A stretch of 64,000 nucleotides of DNA from CAZFBA01 sp964517135 (GCA_964517135.1 CAZFBA010000005.1:1-64000), one strand, 5' to 3'. Numbered from the stretch's first letter, positions 17,429 to 26,972 are shown. A program made the numbers and translations. The notes: generated by a model from the letters alone, not told the origin.

Positions 17429-18427
17429 GTGCTCAGGAAAAACAGCATTCTCGTCACCGGAGGGGCCGGATACATTGGCTCTGTTGTATGTCAGCTTTTA
17501 TTAAAAGAAAAATATAATGTTATCATTATTGATGACCTTTCAAGAGGCCACAAAAAAGCAATACCAGTCGAAGCAAAGTTTTATCAGTGCTCAACACTTG
17601 ATAGGAAGGCAATCGAAAAAGTATTAAGAGAGAACCCTGATATTAAAGGTATTATACACTTTGCCGCATTTATAGAAGTGGGTGAATCAGTCAAAAAACC
17701 TGACTTATTCTTTAACAACAATGTCACAGGAAGCCTAAACATTATTGATATTGCTAATAAAGCAGGCATCAAAGCTTTTATATTCTCATCAAGTGCTGCT
17801 GTCTATGGAATACCTTTCAAAATACCCATACCTGAAAGCAGCCCTGCAATACCTATAAACCCTTATGGAGTTACAAAATTGCAGGTAGAGCAGTTTTTAA
17901 AGTATTTTCACAAAGCCTATAACTTCAAATATGCAGCTCTCCGATATTTCAACGCCTGTGGTGCATACAAAGACTATGGAGAAGACCATAACCCGGAAAC
18001 CCATTTAATTCCTAACGCTATTAAAGTAGCTCTTGGCCAGCAGCGAGTCCTCAATATATTTGGCAACAGATATGACACACCAGACGGCACAGCCATAAGG
18101 GATTATATACATGTTGAAGACCTTGCAATAGCCCATATTATGGCATTAGAAGCTATCTTTGAAGACAAAATAACAAGTGAGGTTTTTAATATTGGCAGTG
18201 GCAGTGGATACAGTGTAGGTGAAATAGCCAGCACACTGGAAAAAGTCTCCAGTGAAGAGATACCTACTGTTATGACAGCTCCAAGAGAAGGCGATCCTCC
18301 TGTTCTGGTAGCTGATATAAATAAAATAAGCAGCACTTTAGGCTGGCAACCGAAACACAACCTGCATTCTATTCTCGAATCAGCCTGGAAATGGCATAAA
18401 GGAAACCCTGATGGCTATAAAGACTAG
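17429..18427 (+). CDS. galE: UDP-glucose 4-epimerase
   Basis: A 332-residue extended SDR protein. The NAD site is GGAGYIG (11-17), the active-site pair is YGVTK (Tyr146, Lys150), and the conserved serine lies in SSSAAVYG. NACG and the C-terminal DNP/DINKxxxxLGWxP pattern (VADINKISSTLGWQPKHNL) are intact. It interconverts UDP-glucose and UDP-galactose for envelope or exopolysaccharide sugars, which suits the polyprenyl glycosylphosphotransferase gene 1.2 kb on. GTG 17429 is chosen because GGAG (17417-17420) is eight bases upstream; ATG 17402 in the same frame has no ribosome site. The gene ends inside the last bases of the converging HD-GYP gene. Confidence 0.93.
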   Translation: MLRKNSILVTGGAGYIGSVVCQLLLKEKYNVIIIDDLSRGHKKAIPVEAKFYQCSTLDRKAIEKVLRENPDIKGIIHFAAFIEVGESVKKPDLFFNNNVTGSLNIIDIANKAGIKAFIFSSSAAVYGIPFKIPIPESSPAIPINPYGVTKLQVEQFLKYFHKAYNFKYAALRYFNACGAYKDYGEDHNPETHLIPNAIKVALGQQRVLNIFGNRYDTPDGTAIRDYIHVEDLAIAHIMALEAIFEDKITSEVFNIGSGSGYSVGEIASTLEKVSSEEIPTVMTAPREGDPPVLVADINKISSTLGWQPKHNLHSILESAWKWHKGNPDGYKD

Positions 18428-19515
18428 AACTGAGAACAAATTCTCATGGCCAGGTCTTCAGATTCAACTAAAAGGCTGGTAACTGTTTCTTTTTTACCGT
18501 TATCATTGTCTTTTAAAAGCAATTCAATTCTTTTTTCAATGCGCAAGAAAGCAGCAGCAACATCAGGATTAAACTGGGATCCTGTACACTTTTTAATTTC
18601 GGCAACTGCCACCTGATGGGGCAGACCTTTGCGGTATGATCTGTCAGATGTCATGGCATCATATGTATCAGCGACAGCTAATATAGCAGCTCCCATGGGT
18701 ATTTCTTCACCACCCAGATTGCCCGGGTAGCCATTTCCATCATATCGTTCATGATGAAAACGTACCCAGTCTACAACTTCACCCAGTTGCTTAAGGTTTT
18801 TAATTATATCTGCACCCTGACCAGGGTGTTCTTTTATCTTAACAAACTCTTCATCCGTAAGACGGCCGGGTTTATTCAGTATTCTTTCCGGTGTACCAAT
18901 CTTACCAATATCATGCAAAAGCCCTGCAAGGTGTAGTTTCTGAAGTTGAGGTTCTGAAAGCCCTAATTCTCTTCCTAACATTAAAGCATACCTGGTTACA
19001 CGTCTCGAATGACCAATCGTATACTTATCTTTTTCTTCCAGTGCCTCGCAGATAGCCCCTATTGTACTGAATAATAATTTTCTTAAGTTAGTTACAATAT
19101 GGCGATTTTCCAGTGCTCTTTCTCTTAATAATAACGCCTGTGAAAGTGTTTGCTGCAACTCAGATGGATCAAACGGTTTTTGCAGATAATGATACGCCTC
19201 ACAATCATTAATACAATCCATAATGGCATTTGCATCAATAAATGCTGTAATCATTATCCTTACAGAATTAGGAGCATAATGCCTTGCCGCTGCTAATATC
19301 TCAGTACCACTTAGTTTTGGCATCGTCTGATCACATAAAACAGCCGCAAGATCGTCCTTCATATTCTTTATAATATCCAGAGCTTCGTAAGGATCAGTCG
19401 TTGCAATAAGGTTATATTCTTTTCTAAAAGTTCTCTGCAAAAATTTTAGCGAATGCATTTCATCATCCACAGCTAAAATGGTATATTTCGCTATTCTTTT
19501 TTTGTCTTCTTGCAT
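18424..19515 (-). CDS. response regulator with HD-GYP phosphodiesterase domain
   Basis: A 363-residue protein. Receiver domain 12-130: acidic pair VDDE (16-19), phospho-acceptor Asp62 in LCDQTMP, the MITAF threonine and the LQKPF lysine. HD-GYP domain about 150-345: HSRRVTRYA, LLHDIGKIGTPERIL, HHERYDGNGYPGNLGGEEIP and DTYDAMTSDRSYR, so the HD and GYP motifs and metal ligands are intact. The family hydrolyses cyclic di-GMP. ATG 19515 is preferred because AGGAAG stands about six bases upstream; an in-frame GTG 11 codons earlier lacks one. A TATAAT (19559-19554) lies 40 bases upstream. No histidine kinase is adjacent, so its input is unknown. Confidence 0.93.
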   Translation of the reverse strand: MQEDKKRIAKYTILAVDDEMHSLKFLQRTFRKEYNLIATTDPYEALDIIKNMKDDLAAVLCDQTMPKLSGTEILAAARHYAPNSVRIMITAFIDANAIMDCINDCEAYHYLQKPFDPSELQQTLSQALLLRERALENRHIVTNLRKLLFSTIGAICEALEEKDKYTIGHSRRVTRYALMLGRELGLSEPQLQKLHLAGLLHDIGKIGTPERILNKPGRLTDEEFVKIKEHPGQGADIIKNLKQLGEVVDWVRFHHERYDGNGYPGNLGGEEIPMGAAILAVADTYDAMTSDRSYRKGLPHQVAVAEIKKCTGSQFNPDVAAAFLRIEKRIELLLKDNDNGKKETVTSLLVESEDLAMRICSQF

Positions 19516-19553
19516 TGAAGCTTCCTGTGATCCAACCGATTGACCCACGGGGT

Positions 19554-19559
19554 ATTATA
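19554..19559 (-). promoter_or_regulatory. candidate -10 of the HD-GYP regulator gene
   Basis: TATAAT on the minus strand about 40 bases upstream of the chosen start. No clear -35 is present at 16-18 bases. Confidence 0.35.
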
Positions 19560-19650
19560 CAGGCATAATATTTATCGGCATTAATAGTAAAAACTTTTGA
19601 ATAAATTTTGATTTTGTAAAAAAATTTAACCTATTTCGGAAAATCAGAAG

Positions 19651-21006
19651 TTACCTAAATCTGCCACTAATCGCTTTCGCTATTGCCAGAAGCCAGATAT
19701 TCACATCAAGAAAGATAGAGCGATTCTGAATATAGTAAAGATCATAAGACAATTTTTCAAAAGCATCGTCAACATTAGCCGTATATTTATATTTTACCTG
19801 TGCCCAGCCTGCCCAGCCAGGTAATACTGAATGCCTCTTTGAATAGAATGGGTTCTTTTTCTCCAGTATCTCAGTAAATTCAGGTCTTTCGGGTCGGGGC
19901 CCTACAAGACTCATATTGCCCTTAATAACATTATACATCTGAGGGAGTTCATCGAAACGTAATTTTCTTATAATTCGTCCAATATTTGTTGCCCTTGGAT
20001 CTTTTTCATTGCCTTCAGACCACACAGCACCGTTAATTTCAGCATCAGGAAACATTGTACGAAATTTTAACATTTTGAAAATATTCCCGTATTTTCCTAC
20101 CCGGTTCTGAAAATAGAGAACCCTGCCGCCATCATGAAATTTTATAGCAATAGCAACAGCAAGCATTAATGGAATAGTAAAAATTGTAATTAAAATAGCA
20201 ACTATGACATCAAGGATACGCTTAATAAGCTCATAAGCAGGTCTATAAGTATACTTTACCGGGTCAAAACACGCAATATGAGATGCCAGTAGCTTTCCAG
20301 TTAGATAAGAATAGAGGTCAAAGATTTCAACAAGCTCCACATTAAATTTAATGCATTCTGGAGTTATCAGCTGAAGCTCTTTTTCTCTTTTATCAGGAGG
20401 TATAGCAAGTATTAAAACCTGTACATCAAGCTGTTCAAGTATATCAGGCAGTTCTGAAAAAGATCCAATTACTCTGAGATTATCAACAACAATACCCTTT
20501 TTCGCTGGATCGTCATCAACAAAGCCAATTACATTAAATTTAATTTCAGGATATTTTCTTATTTCAGCTGCAATTGCCTGTCCTGAGTCATCTGAACCTA
20601 ATATAAGAGTGTTCCGGGTTTTAATAGCTGGCTGTATATACCAGTAATAAGCATATCTCCAGGATAAAACAAGAAAATATAGTGTTAATGCAGCAACTAT
20701 AAGGCCTAACAGATTCATAAAGATATTTCTAAAACAAAAAAATATACAAACAGGTATTATCGTTCCGATTAGTATTGCTTCAAAAAGATGATAAGCTAAA
20801 AACAAGAAAGAAACCGGTCTAAAAGGCCTGTAAAAATCTTTTAGATAAAATATATATATCCAGCATAATATTGTAAGAAAAGAAATACAAAGATACTCTA
20901 CCGTAAAAAAGTCTTCAAACAGAAGAAAAACTATAGCCATACCCCCGACTAAAATTGCAAAATCTACAATAAAGAATATCAAAACCTGCTTGAAGATTTT
21001 TTTCAT
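19651..21006 (-). CDS. polyprenyl glycosylphosphotransferase (exopolysaccharide initiating sugar transferase)
   Basis: A 451-residue membrane protein. Four N-terminal membrane helices (about 8-30, 36-54, 68-90, 98-117). A Rossmann-like cytoplasmic domain (about 131-215, LILGSDDSGQAIAAEI, FVDDDP). A re-entrant or fifth membrane helix (about 262-287). Then the bacterial sugar-transferase catalytic domain: KFRTMFPDAE, KLRFDELPQMYNVIKGNMSLVGPRPERPEF and PGWAGWAQVKYKY. It transfers a sugar-1-phosphate, often glucose or galactose, from a UDP sugar to undecaprenyl phosphate at the inner membrane. It is the last gene of a three-gene operon, 15 bases after the GspF-like gene, with galE close by on the other strand. 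Confidence 0.93.
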   Translation of the reverse strand: MKKIFKQVLIFFIVDFAILVGGMAIVFLLFEDFFTVEYLCISFLTILCWIYIFYLKDFYRPFRPVSFLFLAYHLFEAILIGTIIPVCIFFCFRNIFMNLLGLIVAALTLYFLVLSWRYAYYWYIQPAIKTRNTLILGSDDSGQAIAAEIRKYPEIKFNVIGFVDDDPAKKGIVVDNLRVIGSFSELPDILEQLDVQVLILAIPPDKREKELQLITPECIKFNVELVEIFDLYSYLTGKLLASHIACFDPVKYTYRPAYELIKRILDVIVAILITIFTIPLMLAVAIAIKFHDGGRVLYFQNRVGKYGNIFKMLKFRTMFPDAEINGAVWSEGNEKDPRATNIGRIIRKLRFDELPQMYNVIKGNMSLVGPRPERPEFTEILEKKNPFYSKRHSVLPGWAGWAQVKYKYTANVDDAFEKLSYDLYYIQNRSIFLDVNIWLLAIAKAISGRFR

Positions 21007-21021
21007 AGTGTTTTAAAATTC

Positions 21022-22074
21022 CTAATGTGGCAACACCTCTTTAATCTTCATAAAAGCACTAAATACAATTAAAAAGACCGTCCCAAAAACGCCCAGCAGG
21101 AACAGAAGCCCAAAAACAATACCTAAAGGTTTAACCATCGCAATCATAATAGCCACTGTTGTTTTAATTTTATCGTCAAGAAGCTCTATTATCTCTTTAT
21201 AAGACTCTTCTAATCTGCCAGATTCTTCACCAACTCTAACTAAATCAATAATGTCAAAGTCAAAAAGGTTAGACTTATTCAATGATGATGATATATTATC
21301 CCCTTCGTTAACATATTCATTAATTTCAGCATACCTGTCAAAAAGATGATCGTTAGTAATATTATGTGTAGAAAGTTCAGTTGCTTCAAGAGCTGAAAGA
21401 CCTGATTCATAACAAACCTTCATAGTAAAAAAGTAAGCATACATATTTTTTAGCTTTTCTAAACGACCAAACCCCGGTATATAGAGCATAACTATACTTC
21501 TAAAACCTGCTAGAAAATCAATATTAATAAAAATATAAATTGCTATAGTAATCAGTGCTATAGCAAAAGGACAGGCACATAATGACAGAGGAGAGCAACA
21601 CAGACCTTTTAACTGGGCAACCCACATCAAGAAAAATGGTGGATCAAAATTAAACTTAATCATAAAATCTGTAATTGCAGGAATCATAAAGAATATCAAT
21701 ATTGAAAATACAAATAGATAAGTAGCAACAATAGCGATAGGATATAGCGAAGCACTAATTATCTTTTTATGCAATGCTATCAATGCCCTCTGAAGCTCTA
21801 ATATCTGATTTAAAACTACATCCAACCTGCCAGACTTTTCGCCAACCATAATAAGCTTTGCATAAACAACATCAAGAATATCATCATGCTTTTCCAGTGC
21901 CGCAGCAAGAGATGACCCGGCCCTTATTTCTTCTGCCACTTTTGAAAAAGACTTTCTTAAAGCCAGACTGGGCTCGTTAGCAGCAAGGGAATTAAATATT
22001 TCTAATAGAGGTCTTCCAGCCTTGTAAAAGGATTCCAGTTTTTTAGTAAATAAAAACTGCTTTTTTAAGTTCAT
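21022..22074 (-). CDS. type II secretion/type IV pilus assembly inner-membrane protein, GspF/PilC family
   Basis: A 350-residue protein with the two-copy GspF layout. The first cytoplasmic domain (about 8-110) contains GRPLLEIFNSLA and VGEKSGRLDVVLNQI. Then come two membrane helices (about 112-140, 165-190), a second domain (about 205-305) with ESGLSALEATELS and VGEESGRLEESYKEI, and a C-terminal membrane helix (about 310-342). In pili and T2SS this platform protein couples the ATPase to pilin polymerisation. No ATPase, pilin or secretin gene is adjacent; the neighbours are an unknown 166-residue protein and a sugar transferase. It may work with pilus genes elsewhere or with polysaccharide export. 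Confidence 0.88.
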   Translation of the reverse strand: MNLKKQFLFTKKLESFYKAGRPLLEIFNSLAANEPSLALRKSFSKVAEEIRAGSSLAAALEKHDDILDVVYAKLIMVGEKSGRLDVVLNQILELQRALIALHKKIISASLYPIAIVATYLFVFSILIFFMIPAITDFMIKFNFDPPFFLMWVAQLKGLCCSPLSLCACPFAIALITIAIYIFINIDFLAGFRSIVMLYIPGFGRLEKLKNMYAYFFTMKVCYESGLSALEATELSTHNITNDHLFDRYAEINEYVNEGDNISSSLNKSNLFDFDIIDLVRVGEESGRLEESYKEIIELLDDKIKTTVAIMIAMVKPLGIVFGLLFLLGVFGTVFLIVFSAFMKIKEVLPH

Positions 22075-22080
22075 TTAGAT

Positions 22081-22581
22081 CTAACTCTTTCCCTGGTTTT
22101 CCCATCTTTCAGAGAGTGTACGCCAGTGTGATCCCTGTTCTAGGTTTTTTTTAAGGGTTTTATTTTTAACCGGGGCTGAAGGTCGTTTTATTTTAATCGT
22201 TCTAACAGAATTATCTTTTCTCTGTTCTTTCTGGTAATGATCTGGCAACCCATCATCCACCTCTTTGAGTGTATAGAAACGACCAGCCTGAATATATTTC
22301 TTCTGATCATCACTATTAAAGACTTTGGAATCATATAGAAATATAACTTGGCCTTCACCAATATTAATTATTTTATCAACATCTTCTTTAGTACTGAACA
22401 AAACAGATATTGTCTCAATAGAATCTGTCAATTGTGCTTTTACCGTATTTTCAGTGCAGTCATAAATCCTTATTATCAACAATGGCCAGCCACAAGAAAC
22501 AATGTCACCAGCATTCAAATCAGATATAACAGGCTGCACAGAAAATATACTTAATAGTTGCTTATAATAAGATAAATCCAT
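22081..22581 (-). CDS. protein of unknown function, first gene of the GspF operon
   Basis: A 166-residue soluble protein, 6 bases upstream of the GspF-like gene. The first ~120 residues look all-beta (DLNAGDIVSCGWPLLIIRIY ... GQVIFLYDSKVF), compatible with an OB- or PilZ-like barrel, but none of the key PilZ arginine motifs is visible. The last ~45 residues are basic and low complexity (TIKIKRPSAPVKNKTLKKNL). No signal peptide. I do not recognise the family. The tight spacing says it works with the GspF-like protein or the sugar transferase. Confidence 0.75.
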   Translation of the reverse strand: MDLSYYKQLLSIFSVQPVISDLNAGDIVSCGWPLLIIRIYDCTENTVKAQLTDSIETISVLFSTKEDVDKIINIGEGQVIFLYDSKVFNSDDQKKYIQAGRFYTLKEVDDGLPDHYQKEQRKDNSVRTIKIKRPSAPVKNKTLKKNLEQGSHWRTLSERWENQGKS

Positions 22582-22728
22582 ATAAACAATCCTGATAAAG
22601 TTATCTTAAAATACATTCAGAGAAATCAACCATTTAAAATTATAAGCTGACTTTACATTAATGTTAAAAAAAAACAAACAGTATAAAATTATAATGTTTA
22701 AATAAATTATAAAAGTATCTTTAGCAAT

Positions 22729-23457
22729 ATGCAAGAATTAGAAAATATGCAACGATCAGGAACATTAAAAATTGGTGCCGCAATAAATGACGGAATAAAG
22801 GGAGCACCATGGGCTTGGATTGATGAGCAGACCAGAATGTTTCTCGGTTTTGAAGTTGATATAGCAAGAGCAATAGCCGGGATATTAAATGTTGAAGCTG
22901 AATTTATTCCTGCTGAAAGCTATAGGATAATTGCAGGCCTGATAAACAACAAGTATGAAATCAGTATTGGAGCATTAAAACCTGAAAACAAAATGGCTGG
23001 AGTTATTTTCAGCAGCCCTTATTACAATCTTACCCAGAGAATAGTAATACCAGAAAACTCTTCTGTCTATGATCTTATTGATCTCAGAGGATTTCATGTT
23101 GGAGTAATGGCTAAATCTCTTGGTGAATTTATAATACAGGAAGAAAATAAAAATCTTACTTCACCAATAAAGATAAAAAGCTATAATGACATTCTTGATG
23201 TCTTTTCAGCACTTCAATTTAAAGAAATATCAGCTGTTTTTATTGATTCTCCTGTAGCATTATGGTATTCAAAAAGCAACACAGGGCCAAAACTAAGAGT
23301 TTCTGACGTCGCCTATAAATCAGGAAGCTATGCTATTGCACTTAAAGAAGGTAATATTGATCTTCTAAGTAATATAAACAAAGCACTAAAAGAAATTAAT
23401 CTCAGAGAAATACTTGATAAATATGGTCTGTGGGATGATGCTCAAGAGTATCAGTAA
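22729..23457 (+). CDS. family 3 solute-binding-type protein without signal peptide
   Basis: A 242-residue periplasmic-binding-protein fold of the amino-acid type (SBP family 3): GTLKIGA start strand, FLGFEVDIARAIAGIL, a shortened ligand lobe, and a hinge returning at GSYAIALKEGN. The final LREILDKYGLWDD is the usual C-terminal helix. The expected arginine of the (S)xxR ligand site is not obvious, and the N-terminus starts directly at the fold (MQELENMQRSGTL), so it has no export signal. There is also no clear ribosome site before ATG 22729; an upstream in-frame signal peptide cannot be made. It overlaps the next binding-protein gene. It may be a cytoplasmic sensor derived from a receptor, or use an unusual start. 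Confidence 0.8.
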   Translation: MQELENMQRSGTLKIGAAINDGIKGAPWAWIDEQTRMFLGFEVDIARAIAGILNVEAEFIPAESYRIIAGLINNKYEISIGALKPENKMAGVIFSSPYYNLTQRIVIPENSSVYDLIDLRGFHVGVMAKSLGEFIIQEENKNLTSPIKIKSYNDILDVFSALQFKEISAVFIDSPVALWYSKSNTGPKLRVSDVAYKSGSYAIALKEGNIDLLSNINKALKEINLREILDKYGLWDDAQEYQ

Positions 23458-24703
23458 ATATTTAATATTTTTTTCTTTCTTGTTATTCTCAATAACAACA
23501 GGATGCAATAAAAAAGAAGATCTAATACATCTCAAATTTTGCACCTGGGGGTCTGAAACCGAAATAAATATTCTCAAACCTATTATAGAAAACTTTAATA
23601 AAGAAAACCCGGACATTTCTGTAGAAATAATGCATATTCCACAGAATTATTTTCAGAAACTCCATATGCTGGTGGCTGCAAACCTTACCCCTGATGTTAT
23701 TTTCATCAATAATATGAATTTACCGGTTTATGCATCAGGTGATATACTTCTAAATCTGGATAAAAAACTCAATGAAAGTTATGTCTTAAAAGAAGAAGAG
23801 TTTTTCAGTCAATCACTTGATACAATGAGCTACAAAGGTAAGCTCCTTGCTATCCCCCGTGATATCTCAAACGCAGTCATATACTATAATAAAGACCTTT
23901 ATGACAAATACAATATAAGCTATCCTGATAAAAACTGGACCTTTGAAGATTTCCTCAACAAAGCCAGAAAGCTTACACATGATACTAATAATGACAATAA
24001 AATCGATCTCTTCGGAACCTCTTTTGAAAGCTTCTTCATCTATTATTTACCTTTCGCCTGGAGCAATGGAGGAAACCTCTTTAATGAAAACTGTACATCT
24101 TTTACTCTGAACGAAAAATCAGCCTGTAAAGGACTTCAATTTTATTCTGACCTGAGAAACAAATACCACGTTGCACCAAGTGCAGCAGAAGCAGGTAACA
24201 ATACCATGGCACAACTTTTTATGCAACAACGGGTTGCTATGTTTATTTCAGGCCGCTGGAGTATACCACGATTCAGAAGTGATATAAAGTTTAGATGGGA
24301 TATAGCAAGATTTCCTGCCGGCACCAAAGGTTCTATAGTGGGCATTGACGGATCAGGATGGGCTATTAGCAAGAACTGCACACATCCTGATGCAGCCTGG
24401 AAACTCATAGAATACCTGGCTTCTGAACAATCTATAACTAAATTCACTGAAACAGGCCTTATAGTACCAGCCCGCAGAGATGTCGCTTTAAGCAAAACCT
24501 TCTTAAACGATGATTTACCACCTGAAAACGCTGATATATTTCTGGAAATAATTGAAAATGGCATACCAACCCCCCAGATTGAACGCTGGAACGAGGTCAT
24601 AGACCTTATTAATGTTACACTGGAACCTGTCTGGAACGGCAATAAAGAAGCCTGCCAGGCACTAGAAACTATTCATGATGATGTTAAAAACCTGCTGGAA
24701 TAA
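23435..24703 (+). CDS. sugar-binding lipoprotein of an ABC importer (solute-binding family 1)
   Basis: About 422 residues. The N-terminus MMLKSISKYLIF ... SITTGC is a lipoprotein signal with lipobox TTGC, so it is anchored outside the inner membrane. The mature part matches family 1 sugar receptors: LKFCTWGSETE, MLVAANLTPDVIFINN, AIPRDISNAVIYYNKDLYDKY, and PDAAWKLIEYLASEQ near the C-terminus. It should deliver a sugar or oligosaccharide to the two permeases that follow. Its start lies inside the end of the preceding gene (ATG 23435 or 23438). The substrate cannot be read from sequence. The gene overlaps the next by 29 bases. Confidence 0.9.
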   Translation: MMLKSISKYLIFFSFLLFSITTGCNKKEDLIHLKFCTWGSETEINILKPIIENFNKENPDISVEIMHIPQNYFQKLHMLVAANLTPDVIFINNMNLPVYASGDILLNLDKKLNESYVLKEEEFFSQSLDTMSYKGKLLAIPRDISNAVIYYNKDLYDKYNISYPDKNWTFEDFLNKARKLTHDTNNDNKIDLFGTSFESFFIYYLPFAWSNGGNLFNENCTSFTLNEKSACKGLQFYSDLRNKYHVAPSAAEAGNNTMAQLFMQQRVAMFISGRWSIPRFRSDIKFRWDIARFPAGTKGSIVGIDGSGWAISKNCTHPDAAWKLIEYLASEQSITKFTETGLIVPARRDVALSKTFLNDDLPPENADIFLEIIENGIPTPQIERWNEVIDLINVTLEPVWNGNKEACQALETIHDDVKNLLE

Positions 24704-25589
24704 ATTTAACTATTACATAAATACAAAAGATTCTTTCTGGGCAATTCTAATGATAATGCCAGCATTGCTCGGCACAGCTATATTTATACTTATACCTGTT
24801 GCAGGATCGTTTTTCATCAGCCTGACACGCTGGAACCTTATCAGCCCACCCGATTTTGTAGGATTTGAAAACTATTCAAAACTTCTATCAGACCCGCTAT
24901 TCTATCATGTATTGATAACAACAATAATCTATGCACTTGCTGTAGTTATATTCAGTATAACCATACCGTTAATACTGGCAGTTGCCCTCAACCAGAAAAT
25001 AAAAGGAATTGTATTATTTAGAACAGCTTATTTTTTACCCGTTATAACTCCTATGATTGTTGCAGCAATCGTCTGGAGCTGGATATTTGACCCTAATAAC
25101 GGTATATTAAACTTTATGCTGATCAAAACAGGTATCTCTACTCCACCATTGTGGCTATTTGATAAATTCTGGGCTATTATCGCTATCATAATAGTCAGTG
25201 TGTGGAAAAACATCGGATATAACATGATCATTTTTCTTGCCGGGCTTCAGGGAATACCTGATTCACTCTATGAAGCTGCTGATATAGACGGTGCTACCAG
25301 CATCAATAAACTCTTTCATGTTACCATACCTATGCTAACCCCAACCATTTTCTTTGTATGCATCATGAGCACTATCTCTTCTTTTCAGGTCTTTGACCTT
25401 ATTTATCTGATGACTGACGGCGGGCCGGAAAATGCAACAATGGTAATTGTATACTGGCTATTTAAAAACGCTTTTGAGTTTTTTAAACTGGGCTATGCTT
25501 CTTCTATTGCATATGTCCTGTTTATCATCATCCTTGTTCTAACACTAGTTCAGTGGAAATTAAGAAAAAAATGGGTAATGTACGAATAA
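24675..25589 (+). CDS. ABC sugar importer permease 1 (UgpA/MalF type)
   Basis: A 304-residue membrane protein with six predicted helices and the EAA cytoplasmic loop (ADIDGATSINKLFHVTIPML), the contact for the ATPase. AILMIMPALLGTAIFILIPV is the first helix and WNLISPPDFVGFENYSKLL the following periplasmic loop, both characteristic of this subfamily. Three in-frame ATGs open the gene (24675-24683) inside the end of the binding-protein gene, so translation is coupled. It pairs with the next permease to form the channel. Confidence 0.93.
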   Translation: MMMLKTCWNKFNYYINTKDSFWAILMIMPALLGTAIFILIPVAGSFFISLTRWNLISPPDFVGFENYSKLLSDPLFYHVLITTIIYALAVVIFSITIPLILAVALNQKIKGIVLFRTAYFLPVITPMIVAAIVWSWIFDPNNGILNFMLIKTGISTPPLWLFDKFWAIIAIIIVSVWKNIGYNMIIFLAGLQGIPDSLYEAADIDGATSINKLFHVTIPMLTPTIFFVCIMSTISSFQVFDLIYLMTDGGPENATMVIVYWLFKNAFEFFKLGYASSIAYVLFIIILVLTLVQWKLRKKWVMYE

Positions 25590-26401
25590 AACTTATCATT
25601 TCTTATACTATACTGGTCATTGGCGCACTATCAATGATATTACCATTCATATGGATGCTTTTAACCTCCTTCATGAGCAATTCACAAATATTCAGCTATC
25701 CACCTGAGATAGTGCCAGAGCCTTTTTTATGGCAAAATTACCCTGAAATAGCTAACAAAATTCCACTCTTTAGATATTTTTTAAACAGTATGATAGTATC
25801 TATCGCCACTGTTATCGGTCAGGTCGCTACCTGCTCAATGGCAGCCTATGCTTTTGCCAGGCTAAATTTCAAACATAAAAATATACTTTTCTTTGTGTTT
25901 CTTGGTACGATGATGATACCACCACAGGTAAATATAGTACCCCTGTTCTTTTTAATGCGAGAACTGCACTGGATCGACACATACTGGGCCCTGATCGTAC
26001 CGGGTATATTTGGCGGTTTCGGCATATTTTTATTGCGCCAGTGGTTTTTGAGCTTCCCTAAAGAACTTGAAGATGCTGCCAGAATTGATGGCTGCAACCC
26101 ATTTATGACCTTCTGGCACATAGCACTTCCACTTGCAATGCCTGCTATCGTTACACTGGGCATTTTCAGCTTCATAACCTCTTGGAACAGCTTTATGTGG
26201 CCTCTTATAGTTACAAATTCAGATGTAATGAAAACGCTTCCCGTTGGGCTGGCAGCTTTTAAAGGTAGTTTTAGAGAAACGACCGAATGGGCTCAACTAA
26301 TGGCAGCCAGTGTTATTTCAGTGATACCGGTCATAATCGTCTTTATTCTGGGCCAAAAATACTTTATTAAAGGTATTATGCTGGGAGCACTTAAAGAATA
26401 A
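25571..26401 (+). CDS. ABC sugar importer permease 2 (UgpE/MalG type)
   Basis: About 276 residues, six membrane helices. Typical features are FIWMLLTSFMSN after helix 1, the FLNSMIVSIATV segment, and the EAA loop DAARIDGCNPFMTFWHIALP. It overlaps the first permease gene. The start is uncertain: ATG 25571 (MGNVRIKLIIS) fits the usual length, while GTG 25553 is possible; neither has a clear ribosome site. No ATPase gene follows. The MsmX/UgpC-like ATPase at 53.5-54.6 kb is a plausible shared energiser. Confidence 0.92.
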   Translation: MGNVRIKLIISYTILVIGALSMILPFIWMLLTSFMSNSQIFSYPPEIVPEPFLWQNYPEIANKIPLFRYFLNSMIVSIATVIGQVATCSMAAYAFARLNFKHKNILFFVFLGTMMIPPQVNIVPLFFLMRELHWIDTYWALIVPGIFGGFGIFLLRQWFLSFPKELEDAARIDGCNPFMTFWHIALPLAMPAIVTLGIFSFITSWNSFMWPLIVTNSDVMKTLPVGLAAFKGSFRETTEWAQLMAASVISVIPVIIVFILGQKYFIKGIMLGALKE

Positions 26402-26883
26402 AGCCCTTCTAGAGCTACATAGAAAACTGTTTCATAAAACTGGTTATATTTAGATAATTATAACGAATGTTAAGAATTATTACTAAAAACTTATTAAGAA
26501 GAGTTTGCAATAACAAAATTTTTCACAAAATCCAATATATAATATTACTGATAATTCCTGATTAAGTTTAATGCATATGTATTATATTGATACTTTAGTT
26601 CTAATTTGCTCCCCAGAGCAGCTTATACACTTGCAAAAAACGTCAATTGCACTGCTCTAAACTAACTAATAATTACTTCTAATGAACAGTTTACAACTCA
26701 ACAAAATAATATGATAATGATAAAAAGTATAACTCATGTTTATTTTGAAACTTGAATAGCAAATTGTACAAATACTGACATTTTAATTTTTTCTGTATCA
26801 ATGCTCTAATACAGCCAAACCTGAAAAAACTACTATTCATTACTATGTTTATGTTTATTTGTTAAATTTCACACAAAGAATAT
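26402..26883. other. gene-free region after the ABC operon
   Basis: About 480 AT-rich bases with stops in all frames. I see no clear terminator or RNA. Confidence 0.5.
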
Positions 26884-26913
26884 TTGTATATTTGAAAATG
26901 AGTGTCTTATAAT
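26884..26913 (+). promoter_or_regulatory. candidate promoter of the HspR-like gene
   Basis: TTGTAT (26884-26889), 18 bases, perfect TATAAT (26908-26913), about 60 bases before the start codon. Confidence 0.5.
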
Positions 26914-26972
26914 GAAATGAACACAAAAAAGTTTATCGTAGGTAGATAAGTAACAATGCGTAAAGGGGGCCT

